Positions 1 through 7,173 of a DNA stretch of 64,000 nucleotides are shown in pieces. The notes beneath the pieces were generated by a model. The model did no database searches. It was not told the DNA's origin and saw only the letters and a program-made list of their open reading frames with translations. The DNA comes from SIG565 sp045613385 (GTDB lineage: Bacteria > Bacillota > Clostridia > Oscillospirales > Acutalibacteraceae), in contig JAZLAW010000006.1 in assembly GCA_045613385.1 (NCBI GenBank), positions 43,603 through 107,602 of the forward strand. The letters are read 5' to 3'. The position numbers and the translations under genes are program-made. Position 1 is the first letter of the stretch, and each line of letters begins with the position of its first letter.

Positions 1-537
1 CCTGCCGAGTCTGGCTATCAAATCACGGATTTCGATAATCTGTTTTGGGTCAAGACCAACGGTTGGCTCATCCAAAATCAAAACGTCGGGGTTGCCGATA
101 AGTGCACCTGCAATGCCGACGCGTTGGCGGTAACCTTTTGAAAGGGTTTTGATGAGTCGGTTTTTCACTTCCCCGATTTTTACAAGCTTCACAATTTCAT
201 CAATATGAAGCTTTTTGGGAAACTTTACTTTTTTAAGGTCGTATATAAAGTAAAGATATTCGAGTACTGTCATATCGGTGTAAAGGGGTGGAATTTCGGG
301 GAGATAACCGATTCTCCGCTTTGCTTGTTCGGGTTGCTCGAGAACATCAAAACCGTCAACCGTAACCTTGCCCTGTGTTAAGGAAAGATAACCGGTTAAT
401 ATGTTCATTATAGTACTCTTGCCCGCGCCGTTGGGACCCAGGAAACCTACAACTTCACCTTTTTTGATGGAGAAACTGACATCATCCACAGCCAAAAAAT
501 TACCGTAATTTTTGCTGAGATTTGATACTTCTATCAT
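1..537 (-). CDS. ABC transporter ATP-binding protein (C-terminus cut by window edge)
   Basis: The first 179 codons of an ABC-type ATPase, reading leftward off the window. It starts at ATG 537 after a GGAGG-type ribosome site. The translation shows a Walker A loop (GPNGAGKST, about residues 32-40), the ABC signature (LSKGYRQRV) and Walker B followed by the D-loop (VLILDEPTVGLDP). Such subunits energise export or import through a separate membrane permease, or act in resistance and gliding-type exporters. The permease would lie to the left, outside the window, so the substrate cannot be named. The family call is secure. Confidence 0.93.
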   Translation of the reverse strand, partial: MIEVSNLSKNYGNFLAVDDVSFSIKKGEVVGFLGPNGAGKSTIMNILTGYLSLTQGKVTVDGFDVLEQPEQAKRRIGYLPEIPPLYTDMTVLEYLYFIYDLKKVKFPKKLHIDEIVKLVKIGEVKNRLIKTLSKGYRQRVGIAGALIGNPDVLILDEPTVGLDPKQIIEIRDLIARLGR

Positions 538-625
538 AAACTGACCTCCGCGTTTGTAATGTATAATGTAATTCTATCAAACAACACCTTTTCAAGTGTT
601 AAGATTTTTTGAACAATATATAAAC

Positions 626-654
626 ATTATACTACATATAGTGTAAGTTTACAA
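626..654 (-). promoter_or_regulatory. Predicted sigma-A promoter for the ABC ATPase gene
   Basis: On the minus strand a TTGTAA -35 box (649-654) and a perfect TATAAT -10 box (626-631) are separated by 17 bases, about 90 bases upstream of the ABC ATPase start. Read from sequence only. Confidence 0.5.
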
Positions 655-661
655 GCAGTTA

Positions 662-690
662 TTGACTTTTTAGTCGGGCTGTAATAAAAT
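662..690 (+). promoter_or_regulatory. Predicted sigma-A promoter for the DUF1015 gene
   Basis: TTGACT (662-667) and TAAAAT (685-690) are separated by 17 bases. Initiation near 697 would give a leader of about 20 bases with an AAAAGGGG ribosome site. Confidence 0.6.
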
Positions 691-718
691 TAATAAAAAC
701 AAAAAAGGGGAAATTATT

Positions 719-1993
719 TTGGCAGAGATTAAAACTTTTTCAGCACTTCGTTTTACCGACAAAGCGGGAGAAATATCGGAAGTTTGCTGTCCGCCGTATG
801 ATATTATATCCGAAGAAGGAAAAAAGGAATTTTTAAATAAGAACGCTAACAATATAATAAGACTTGAACTTCCGGGCCAACAACCCGAAGATTATAAAGC
901 GGCTAACAAAGTGTTTAAAGAATGGAGCGAAAAAGGCGTTCTCGCCCAAGACCCGGAAGAAGCACTTTATATATATGAAGAAAAATTTTCCGTTAAAGGT
1001 ATACAGTATGCTTTTAAGGGCTTTATCTGCTATGTAAAACTTGCAGAGTTTTCGGAAAACATCGTTTTGCCGCACGAAGAAACACTTTCAAAGGCTAAGA
1101 CCGACCGATTCAATCTTATAAACGCCACAGGTTGCTCTCTCTCACAGATTTATTCGCTTTATAGCGATGAAAAACGCGAAACGGCATCTCTTTTAGATGA
1201 ATTATCAAACCGTGAGCCCGACCAGAGCTTTACCGATAATGACGGTGTTACACATAGTTTGTGGATTGCGCCAAAGAGTGAGACAACCGATGAAATCTGC
1301 CGTCAGTTTAAGAACAGAAAACTTTATATTGCCGATGGACATCACCGTTATGAAACCGCGCTGAATCATCGTAGATATGTACGGGAAAACGGAATAGACA
1401 GTGAAAACAGTGAATATGTAATGATGTTCTTGGTTGAAATGGAAAACGATGGACTGGTTGTTTTCCCGACACACCGAATTGTTAAGGGTGTCGAAGGCTT
1501 CAGCAAAGAAAAAATGCCAGAACTTTTAGAAAAGAATTTCTTAGTTAAAGAAATAAATATCGATGAAGCAGAAAAATTCCTTGATAACGAGTATAAAAGC
1601 GGTAAAAAAGCGTATGTTTATTTTGATGGCGAAAAAGCACTTGCTTTAACCCTTAAGGATATAACGGTTATGGATAAAATGTTCCCCGACAAAAGCGAAG
1701 CTCTCCGCCGTCTTGATGTAACGGTATTGCATAGCCTTGTTCTCGAAGAAATGATGGGTATAGATAAAGAAAATATGGCAAACCAGAAAAACCTTACCTA
1801 TACTCGCGATATAAACGAAGCGTTGAATTCTGCGAAAAACGGTGCCGACTGTTGCTTTATACTTAACCCCACAAGAATTGAAGAAATAGCCGCAGTAGCC
1901 CGGGCAGGAGAGAAAATGCCACAGAAGTCGACATACTTTTATCCGAAACTCATTACGGGAATGGTAATGAATAAAATAAAAAATGTCGAATAG
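719..1993 (+). CDS. DUF1015 family protein
   Basis: A 424-residue soluble protein with no signal peptide or membrane segment. The N-terminus (CCPPYDIIS motif near residue 25), the conserved DGHHRYETA stretch near residue 205 and the total length match the widespread DUF1015 family, whose biochemical function is not established. The start is TTG at 719, 7-8 bases after an AAAAGGGG ribosome site; no in-frame ATG lies near the conserved N-terminus, so TTG is preferred. It is a single-gene unit with its own promoter, upstream of the tRNA pair and divergent from the ABC ATPase. Family assignment is good, function unknown. Confidence 0.88.
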   Translation: MAEIKTFSALRFTDKAGEISEVCCPPYDIISEEGKKEFLNKNANNIIRLELPGQQPEDYKAANKVFKEWSEKGVLAQDPEEALYIYEEKFSVKGIQYAFKGFICYVKLAEFSENIVLPHEETLSKAKTDRFNLINATGCSLSQIYSLYSDEKRETASLLDELSNREPDQSFTDNDGVTHSLWIAPKSETTDEICRQFKNRKLYIADGHHRYETALNHRRYVRENGIDSENSEYVMMFLVEMENDGLVVFPTHRIVKGVEGFSKEKMPELLEKNFLVKEINIDEAEKFLDNEYKSGKKAYVYFDGEKALALTLKDITVMDKMFPDKSEALRRLDVTVLHSLVLEEMMGIDKENMANQKNLTYTRDINEALNSAKNGADCCFILNPTRIEEIAAVARAGEKMPQKSTYFYPKLITGMVMNKIKNVE

Positions 1994-2027
1994 ATAAAAT
2001 AATTTTAAAAAAGGACTGAAAAAAGGG

Positions 2028-2056
2028 TTGACAAAACGATTTGTTTACTATATAAT
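2028..2056 (+). promoter_or_regulatory. Consensus sigma-A promoter of the tRNA operon
   Basis: A perfect TTGACA (2028-2033) and a perfect TATAAT (2051-2056) with a 17-base spacer lie 18 bases before tRNA-Met. Full consensus is typical of stable-RNA promoters. Confidence 0.9.
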
Positions 2057-2074
2057 AATTCAGTCCTGCAAAAT

Positions 2075-2151
2075 GGCTGTATAGCTCAGTTGGCTAGAGC
2101 ATGCGGTTCATACCCGCAGTGTCATTGGTTCAAGTCCAATTACAGCCACCA
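2075..2151 (+). tRNA. tRNA-Met (anticodon CAT)
   Basis: A complete 77-base cloverleaf: acceptor arms GGCTGTA (2075-2081) and TACAGCC (2141-2147) pair, the anticodon stem TGCGG/CCGCA encloses loop TTCATAC, the T-arm carries GGTTCAAGTCC, and CCA is encoded (2149-2151). The sequence looks like an elongator tRNA-Met; a CAT anticodon can also be tRNA-Ile with lysidine or the initiator, which cannot be fully excluded by eye. It is co-transcribed with tRNA-Glu four bases downstream. Confidence 0.92.
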
Positions 2152-2155
2152 AAAT

Positions 2156-2231
2156 GGCCCGGTGGTCAAGAGGCCTAAGACACCGCCCTTTCACGGCGGT
2201 AACACGGGTTCGAACCCCGTCCGGGTCACCA
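2156..2231 (+). tRNA. tRNA-Glu (anticodon TTC)
   Basis: A complete 76-base cloverleaf: acceptor GGCCCGG pairs with CCGGGTC, the anticodon stem CCGCC/GGCGG encloses loop CTTTCAC, and CCA is encoded at 2229-2231. Its last 16 bases are the beginning of the 85-bp direct repeat seen again at 2413, so the 3' end of this gene exists twice. Confidence 0.95.
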
Positions 2232-2301
2232 TAACAAAAACCCCAACCAAACGGTTGGGGTTTTTGTTATGCCGCAAAGGGATGAGAACCCGAAAGGTTC
2301 G
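2216..2301 (+). repeat. Direct repeat copy 1, including the tRNA-Glu 3' end
   Basis: An 86-base unit that starts in the T-arm of tRNA-Glu, covers the encoded CCA, the terminator and a short GAACC/GGTTC hairpin, and recurs at 2413-2497 with one base fewer in an A run. Copies are 196-197 bases apart. Confidence 0.9.
2232..2268 (+). terminator. Rho-independent terminator of the tRNA operon
   Basis: An 8-bp GC-rich stem (CCCCAACC 2241-2248, GGTTGGGG 2253-2260) with loop AAAC, flanked by A and T runs so it can work on both strands. A second copy lies within the downstream repeat (about 2437-2463). Confidence 0.9.
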
Positions 2302-2355
2302 GCGAAGCAGCCGCGCCGCTGCGATAGGCGGGGCGGACTGCCGGAGTCTCGAGTA

Positions 2356-2400
2356 CAGCAATTTTTTAGGTAACACCCGCAGGTGTTCGAAAAAATGCTG
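2356..2400. repeat. Long imperfect palindrome between the two repeat copies
   Basis: The arms CAGCA...TTTTTT and AAAAAATGCTG surround an inner AACACC-CGCA-GGTGTT hairpin. It lies in the 111-base, partly very GC-rich segment (2302-2412) separating the direct repeats. It looks like a dispersed intergenic element rather than a gene. Confidence 0.6.
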
Positions 2401-2412
2401 AACGCAGAGTAT

Positions 2413-2497
2413 CCCGTCCGGGTCACCATAACAAAACCCCAACCAAACGGTTGGGGTTTTTGTTATGCCGCAAAGGGATGAGAACCCGAAAGGTTCG
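2413..2497 (+). repeat. Direct repeat copy 2 (orphan tRNA-Glu 3' end plus terminator)
   Basis: An 85-base near-identical copy of 2216-2301. It begins with the last 16 bases of tRNA-Glu, including CCA, but has no tRNA body upstream, so it is not a functional tRNA. The pattern resembles a tRNA-associated attachment-site duplication or a local tandem duplication. Confidence 0.9.
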
Positions 2498-2503
2498 CCG
2501 TCT

Positions 2504-2686
2504 TTATTTTTCTTTGTCAATTTTTATTTCGCCGTTCTTTTCTTCAAATTCGCGGATGCACTGCCTAATTAAATATAAAATCTGCCCGTTTGCCGAACGA
2601 CCTTCATATTTTGAAATATAATGTAACTTCGCATGTAATTCGGGGTTGACTTCAATACCTAAATGTTTGTTTTCCTTATTTCGCAT
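2504..2686 (-). CDS. Small ribbon-helix-helix (Arc/CopG-like) DNA-binding protein
   Basis: A 60-residue protein with a basic N-terminal segment, a short strand (LGIEVNPELH) and two predicted helices, the layout of an Arc-like ribbon-helix-helix dimer. It starts at ATG 2686 after an AGGTGATG ribosome site. It is divergent from the SLOG-family gene at 2782, and the 95-base gap between them contains three AAGTATA boxes that could be its operator. The likely role is a local repressor, possibly of both genes. The fold call is by pattern only. Confidence 0.75.
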   Translation of the reverse strand: MRNKENKHLGIEVNPELHAKLHYISKYEGRSANGQILYLIRQCIREFEEKNGEIKIDKEK

Positions 2687-2709
2687 AACATCACCTAAAA
2701 TCTTAATTT

Positions 2710-2769
2710 AAGTATATTTTAAGATTAATTTGTGATACAACGGTTGAAGTATACTCATTTTAAGTATAC
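2710..2769. promoter_or_regulatory. Candidate operator: repeated AAGTATA(C) boxes
   Basis: AAGTATA at 2710-2716 and AAGTATAC at 2747-2754 and 2762-2769; the last two are 15 bases apart centre to centre and contain the palindrome GTATAC. They sit between the divergent RHH and SLOG genes, where an RHH repressor would bind. Confidence 0.45.
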
Positions 2770-2781
2770 AAAATCATAGTT

Positions 2782-3357
2782 TTGGGTGGTCTTTATGGCG
2801 GTGTGTACTTTTTTGGACATAGATATGTAGAACACAAAATAGCGGGTTTTTTATCTTCGGCCATTATTAAATTAATTGAAAATTGTGATGTTGACACTTT
2901 TCTTGTTGGAAATAACGGCGGTTTCGACAGAATGGTAATAGCCGAACTCTCAAAAATAAAAGAAAGGTATCCCTATATTAAGTATAATGTAGTATTAGCA
3001 TATATACCTGTAAAAAATGACGAGTTCAGTTATAAAAATACTATTTATCCATCTGTTCTTGATGGAGTGCCGCCACGTGCAAGAATTATTCGCAGAAACG
3101 AGTGGATGATAGAACAATCAGATTTTGTAATAACTTATGTAGCAAATTCGGTGGGAGGTGCTGCAGAAAGTAAAATAAAAGCCCAGAAGAAAGGTAAAAG
3201 AATAATAAATTTATGTCAAGACGAGAAAAAAGTTCCCTTGTTTAAAGGGAACTTTAAAATTTTTAATTATTCAGCTATTAGCGGTACGGCGGTTTTGCCG
3301 TGGAAAGTGCGCCACTCGTTCAGTCCCGCGCCTATTCTTTTAAGTGTGCGGTTGTAG
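2782..3357 (+). CDS. SLOG-superfamily protein (DUF1273-like), N-terminus possibly frameshifted
   Basis: The open frame runs from TTG 2782 and carries FFGHR near residue 10, a VDTFLVGNNGGFDR motif, VVLAYIP, a WMIEQSDFVITYV motif and a glycine-rich NSVGGAAES stretch, as in SLOG-fold nucleotide-binding proteins. Such proteins usually begin with M-x-x-C-T-F-F-G-H-R. Here ATG 2794, which has the better ribosome site (GGGTGG), reads MAVCTF and then leaves the frame at a run of six T; one extra T would restore the expected start. Either TTG 2782 is used or one base has been lost. The 3' end crosses a terminator hairpin and overlaps the capA-like gene by 91 bases. Confidence 0.6.
   Translation: MGGLYGGVYFFGHRYVEHKIAGFLSSAIIKLIENCDVDTFLVGNNGGFDRMVIAELSKIKERYPYIKYNVVLAYIPVKNDEFSYKNTIYPSVLDGVPPRARIIRRNEWMIEQSDFVITYVANSVGGAAESKIKAQKKGKRIINLCQDEKKVPLFKGNFKIFNYSAISGTAVLPWKVRHSFSPAPILLSVRL
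3228..3262 (-). terminator. Terminator hairpin between convergent SLOG and CapA-like genes
   Basis: Arms AAAGTTCCCTT and AAGGGAACTTT with loop GTTT. On the minus strand it follows the CapA-like stop codon and is followed by a six-T run, a proper terminator for that gene. It lies inside the 3' part of the SLOG reading frame. Confidence 0.75.
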
Positions 3358-4595
3358 GACGCCTTGGCATCCGACAGACTGCTTATCTTAAAGGTTGTCC
3401 AGTCCTTATTTAAATCAAGCGGAATTATATTATATGATTTTTCACCGTTTTCGGTGCGCATATCAACCCAGGTTGGAAGTACGTTTACTTCATCGAGTTT
3501 TACTGCGCCGTCCGAGTATTTATTAAAGGTAAGTTCAAATATTGCGCCGTCTTCGGTGTGCCCCGAGTGGTTATCTTCCGACATAATTTCTTTACGCTGG
3601 TTGGAAATCGAGTTACCGAGCGAATAGATACATACTGTTTCTTTTCCATCTGCATTTTTGAGTGTTTCAATTTCCTGTATTACGTGGGGATGGCTGCCGA
3701 CAATGGCATCGTATCCTATATCAGAAATCGCCTGTGCCATATTTTTTTGATTTTTATTGGGCTTTGCGGCGTACTCATCACCCCAATGCATATAGATAAC
3801 GGTGGCTTCGGCGCCGTCTTTTTTCATATTATCAAAAATTTCTTTGGCATTGCTCTTAAAACCTTGAATATTTCCGTAGGTAAAGGTATTGGTGTTTTTA
3901 CCGTCTTCGGTTGACATAACATAGCCGTTAAGCGTTTTGCTGCCATCAGACACACCCGAATAGGTAAAGCACACAAAACCGACCTTAATACCGTTAATAT
4001 CGGCGACGCGGTAGGGTTTATCGCCGCTTTCTTTGGTGCCGATAAAAGCAAGGCCGCGTTTTTTAATTTGTATTATGGTGTTATTAAAGCCCGAATGACC
4101 GTTATCATAAGAGTGGTTGTTAGCGGTAAGAAGCATATCGATACCAGCACCCTTTAATGCGTCTGCCAGTGTATCTGGGCTGTTAAAACTTGGATAGCCC
4201 TTATAATTTTTATTTGTCCCGAAGGTTACTTCAAGATTTATAACCATTGTGTCATATGCTGAATAATACGGCTTCACGGTAGAAAAAATACCGCTGAAAT
4301 CGTAGTTTTTATCTTCGACTGTCCATAATACCGAGTCGTGCATAATAGCATCGCCCGTAGAGCCGATTTTTGCAGTTGAAATAACGCGTGGCTCATCATT
4401 TTGTATATCGGAAGATTGAGAATTAGAAGGGTTGTCCTGAGGGTTATCAGTGACAGGTTTATCCTTTTTGCACTTATTTACGCAAAGGAAAACACCTGAA
4501 ATAAGCGCGATTAATAAAACCGCAGAAATAATGCGGCGGCGCATAATTATTCTTCTGACACGGGCGCTTTTTCTATATCTTGACATTTTTTCCAT
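3267..4595 (-). CDS. CapA-family (metallophosphatase-like) surface protein
   Basis: A 442-residue protein with a basic N-terminus and one membrane anchor (about residues 18-38), then a Ser/Asn/Asp-rich linker and a CapA/PgsA-type metallophosphatase-like domain. Recognisable motifs are GSTGDAIMHD, a NLEV motif, ANNHSYDNG, YMHWGDEY and GSHPHV. The family is named for poly-gamma-glutamate capsule synthesis, but in Clostridia such single genes occur without capB/capC, as here, so the substrate is open. The domain probably faces outward, anchored in the membrane. It has its own promoter and follows spoIIID on the same strand, separated by a terminator. Confidence 0.88.
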   Translation of the reverse strand: MEKMSRYRKSARVRRIIMRRRIISAVLLIALISGVFLCVNKCKKDKPVTDNPQDNPSNSQSSDIQNDEPRVISTAKIGSTGDAIMHDSVLWTVEDKNYDFSGIFSTVKPYYSAYDTMVINLEVTFGTNKNYKGYPSFNSPDTLADALKGAGIDMLLTANNHSYDNGHSGFNNTIIQIKKRGLAFIGTKESGDKPYRVADINGIKVGFVCFTYSGVSDGSKTLNGYVMSTEDGKNTNTFTYGNIQGFKSNAKEIFDNMKKDGAEATVIYMHWGDEYAAKPNKNQKNMAQAISDIGYDAIVGSHPHVIQEIETLKNADGKETVCIYSLGNSISNQRKEIMSEDNHSGHTEDGAIFELTFNKYSDGAVKLDEVNVLPTWVDMRTENGEKSYNIIPLDLNKDWTTFKISSLSDAKASYNRTLKRIGAGLNEWRTFHGKTAVPLIAE

Positions 4596-4614
4596 CCCTT
4601 TTCAATATGAAAAT

Positions 4615-4643
4615 ATCATACCACAGTTTTTGAAAATTTACAA
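4615..4643 (-). promoter_or_regulatory. Predicted promoter of the CapA-like gene
   Basis: Minus-strand TTGTAA (4638-4643) and TATGAT (4615-4620) with a 17-base spacer, about 20 bases upstream of the start codon. Confidence 0.5.
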
Positions 4644-4645
4644 CA

Positions 4646-4679
4646 ATAAAACCGAGCTTTAATTAAAGCTCGGTTTTAT
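4646..4679. terminator. Perfect 34-base palindromic terminator after spoIIID
   Basis: A fully self-complementary stretch (ACCGAGCTTTAA/TTAAAGCTCGGT core flanked by A and T runs). It includes the spoIIID stop codon (4663-4665). Confidence 0.85.
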
Positions 4680-4914
4680 ATTTGCGGCGGGTTGCCATAC
4701 CGCCGCGTATATGTCTTTCTTCCTTATTTTTTTCAAGCACCTGTTTCACTTGTAAGAACAGTTGCGGCTGAGTTTTTTTGAGCCGCTCGGTAACGTCTTT
4801 ATGTACGGTAGATTTGCTGACACCGAACTTTCTCCCCGCGGCTCTGACCGTGGCGCCTGTAGTGGCAATATACTCTCCTAAAATTTCCGCCCTGTCTTTA
4901 TAAATACCGTTCAT
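4663..4914 (-). CDS. spoIIID: Sporulation transcription regulator SpoIIID
   Basis: An 83-residue HTH protein. The segment FGVSKSTVHKDVTERL (about residues 30-45) is the diagnostic recognition region of SpoIIID, and the tail (RGGMATRRKYK) matches the family C-terminus. In spore formers SpoIIID acts in the mother cell, modulating sigma-E dependent genes before sigma-K takes over. ATG 4914 is chosen over GTG 4923 because GGAG sits 8 bases upstream of the ATG. Together with the SpoIID-family gene at 26 kb it shows that the host can probably sporulate. Confidence 0.95.
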   Translation of the reverse strand: MNGIYKDRAEILGEYIATTGATVRAAGRKFGVSKSTVHKDVTERLKKTQPQLFLQVKQVLEKNKEERHIRGGMATRRKYKTEL

Positions 4915-5026
4915 TACACCCACTCCAAGAAGTTTTAGGCGGTCTGCCTAATATAATGTATGAAGCGGAATTTATTTTTATGAGACAAAATAAATTGTAG
5001 TTATGGGAAATAGGTTTTATAAAAAA

Positions 5027-5566
5027 TTATTTTACTAATCTATCAATAAGCTTGATTTTATATGTGACCTTCCACTGCGCAGATTTTCCTTTATGACGAC
5101 CGTAATTTTCTGTTACCGAAATAATTTTTGAAGTTTCAAATCCATCGCGCAAAACAACCGAAGAAGAATCAAGTGCGGTATCGGGGTGATTGTCATCTTC
5201 GGTAATTAAGACATCTATCGTCACGGTTTCGGTTTTATCAAGCGGAACGGTCCAGAGTTTGCCGCTTGATATATATTCATCATTAATAATGTAAACATTA
5301 AACCATTCTTGTCCTACCGAATCGTTATTTATGAGAGTTTCAATTATACTTAATTCGTATACCGCGTGGGTGTATTTCGGCTTAATAGCTTCCGTTACCG
5401 TTTCTATAGGTTCCAGCTCTGTCTGTTTTTCGGGTTCTGACTCAAGAACTGAATTCCCGACAGAAACACTGTGTGAGACGGGCGGTGTGGCTTTCTCTTT
5501 TTCGCCGCAGGCGGTTAATAAAAGAAAGAGAGTTATTGCGTAAAAAAGTAAAACAAGTTTTTTCAT
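5027..5566 (-). CDS. Putative lipoprotein of unknown function
   Basis: A 179-residue protein starting at ATG 5566 after GGAGAAAAG. The signal peptide runs to a lipobox (LLTACGEKE, Cys about residue 21), followed by a low-complexity Ser/Pro/Glu region and a C-terminal domain of alternating strands with no family I recognise. It is predicted to be anchored to the outer face of the membrane. The gene is preceded by a striking structured leader (5583-5720) with a terminator directly upstream of the ribosome site, implying control by attenuation. The frame stays open upstream through the leader to 5641, but the ribosome site and signal peptide fix the start at 5566. Confidence 0.75.
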   Translation of the reverse strand: MKKLVLLFYAITLFLLLTACGEKEKATPPVSHSVSVGNSVLESEPEKQTELEPIETVTEAIKPKYTHAVYELSIIETLINNDSVGQEWFNVYIINDEYISSGKLWTVPLDKTETVTIDVLITEDDNHPDTALDSSSVVLRDGFETSKIISVTENYGRHKGKSAQWKVTYKIKLIDRLVK

Positions 5567-5582
5567 TTCTTTTCTCCAAATA

Positions 5583-5720
5583 AAAAAGTGCGCCCCACAG
5601 AGAGCGCACCGAAAAACGATTCTCTCAATGTTGCTACACATTTTGCCTAACCAAAGGTGAGAGAATACATTTTTACCAAATAGTATTCCCTTGGGTTAGA
5701 CATATTAAAATGTGTAGCAA
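5583..5720 (-). promoter_or_regulatory. Structured leader RNA with terminator/antiterminator layout (unassigned class)
   Basis: In transcript order: a 14-bp perfect stem (5707-5720 with 5631-5644) encloses a second stem (5689-5699 with 5647-5657, one mismatch) and a third (5683-5688 with 5663-5668). A downstream GAGAGAAT segment (5619-5627) can instead pair over 9 bases with 5658-5666, or through GAGAG with CTCTC in the terminator loop. The final hairpin (GTGCGC 5588-5593, GCGCAC 5604-5609) is followed by six T and then the ribosome site of the lipoprotein gene. It matches no riboswitch class I know. Confidence 0.6.
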
Positions 5721-5760
5721 ACATATTTTATCACAAAAATGCTAAAATGTAAAGAAAACA

Positions 5761-5790
5761 AAAAAGCACAGAAAAAATTCTGTGCTTTTT
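5761..5790 (-). terminator. Terminator of the galacturonate operon
   Basis: A 13-bp stem (AAAAAGCACAGAA / TTCTGTGCTTTTT) with a 4-base loop just after the uxaC stop; a T run follows on the minus strand. Confidence 0.9.
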
Positions 5791-5794
5791 ATAA

Positions 5795-7162
5795 TTAAAA
5801 TGCAAAGTAGTCTTTTGCGTTCTGGTAACAGATACCCTTAACAATTTTCTCAAGTGCTTCCTGGTCGTTCGGATATTCACCGCGTTCAACAAATTCGCCG
5901 AGCATATTGCAAAGTATTCTTCTGAAATACTCGTGCCTTGGGTAAGAAACAAAGCTGCGGGAGTCGGTAAGCATACCAACAAATTTACCGAAAACACCAA
6001 GGTTTGCAAGGGCTTTCATTTGTTGTTCCATACCGTCGCGGTTATCGTTAAACCACCAACCTGAGCCAAACTGTATTTTGCTTTGTACAGGACCGCGTTG
6101 GAAGTTACCAAGCATTGTGCCGAGTACATAGTTGTCCTTGGGGTTCAGAGTATAAAGAATGGTTTTGGGCAACTTATCGTCGGTATCAATAGAGCTTAAA
6201 AGAGCTGATAAGTTTTCGGCAATGCAAAGGTCGTTGATACTGTCAAAACCTGTATCGGGTCCCAATTTTTCAAGCATTCTTGCATTGTTGTTTCTAAGAG
6301 CACCGATATGAAGCTGCATTGTCCAACCAAGGCGGCAATACTCTTTAGCACATTCGGTGATAACGGCGGTTTTGAAGATGTCAATTTCCTTTTCGGTTAA
6401 TGCTTCGCCCTTAATTTTCTTATCGAAAACTGCTGCAGCGTCACCCTGCGCGAAAGGTACTGCATCAAGCGCGTGGTCGGAAAGGCGGCATCCGTTTTCG
6501 TGGAAAAACGCGATTCTTTCCTTAAGCCATTTGATTAGGCCGTCGTAACTTGTAATACCGTTATCTTTGATATAGCCATCAAACCACTGTTTGTCGATAT
6601 TAACCGCTTTATCCGGGCGGAAGGTCGGTAAAACCTTAGTTTTAAAACCGTCTTTCCTAAGTTGAATATGGTATCTTAAGTCATCTGCAGGGTCATCTGT
6701 TGTGCAGATAACTTCTACATTTGATTTTTCGATAAGCTTTTTGCCCGAGAAATCGGCCTGTTTTAATTTTTCGTTACAAATGTCCCAAATTCTTTTTGCC
6801 GACTTTTCATTTAACGGCTCATCAATATCAAAGTAGCGCTTGAGTTCAAGTGCAGTCCAGTGATAAAGCGGATTGCCGATAAGATAAGGCATTACACGCG
6901 CGAAACCAAGCCATTTTTCATAGCGGTCGGCGTCGCCCGTAATATATTCTTCATCAATACCGAAAGAACGCATCTGGCGCCATTTGTAGTGGTCGCCGCC
7001 CAAGAAAAGTTCATAGGTGTCGGCAAACTTGTGGTCAGAAGCAATCATTTCGGGTACCAAGTGGCAATGATAGTCGATAATAGGTAAATCTTTTGCGTAA
7101 TCGAAGAAAAGTTTTTTACCTGTCTCATTGGTGAACATAAAATTATCATTAATAATTCCCAT
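5795..7162 (-). CDS. uxaC: Glucuronate/galacturonate isomerase UxaC
   Basis: A 455-residue cytosolic enzyme that interconverts D-galacturonate and D-tagaturonate (or D-glucuronate and D-fructuronate). The N-terminal PIIDYHCHL metal-binding motif (about residue 28) of the amidohydrolase-like UxaC family, the RSFGIDEEYI segment and the length fit. It starts at ATG 7162 after GGAGAAAAA, 11 bases after uxaA, as last gene of the operon GH4-uxaB-uxaA-uxaC. With UxaB and UxaA it converts galacturonate to 2-keto-3-deoxygluconate; kdgK and kdgA are not in this window. Confidence 0.96.
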   Translation of the reverse strand: MGIINDNFMFTNETGKKLFFDYAKDLPIIDYHCHLVPEMIASDHKFADTYELFLGGDHYKWRQMRSFGIDEEYITGDADRYEKWLGFARVMPYLIGNPLYHWTALELKRYFDIDEPLNEKSAKRIWDICNEKLKQADFSGKKLIEKSNVEVICTTDDPADDLRYHIQLRKDGFKTKVLPTFRPDKAVNIDKQWFDGYIKDNGITSYDGLIKWLKERIAFFHENGCRLSDHALDAVPFAQGDAAAVFDKKIKGEALTEKEIDIFKTAVITECAKEYCRLGWTMQLHIGALRNNNARMLEKLGPDTGFDSINDLCIAENLSALLSSIDTDDKLPKTILYTLNPKDNYVLGTMLGNFQRGPVQSKIQFGSGWWFNDNRDGMEQQMKALANLGVFGKFVGMLTDSRSFVSYPRHEYFRRILCNMLGEFVERGEYPNDQEALEKIVKGICYQNAKDYFAF

Positions 7163-7173
7163 AATTTTTCTCC

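Noticed and set aside
2090..2520. Open frames on both strands across the tRNA genes and the 85-bp repeats
   Set aside because: They consist of translated tRNA, terminator and repeat sequence (the tRNA-derived string RTGFEPV appears); no ribosome site or family match. Treated as repeat DNA.
5567..5641. 25-codon N-terminal extension of the lipoprotein from ATG 5641
   Set aside because: It is made of the terminator hairpin, lacks a ribosome site, and would bury the signal peptide. Kept only as a possible leader peptide.
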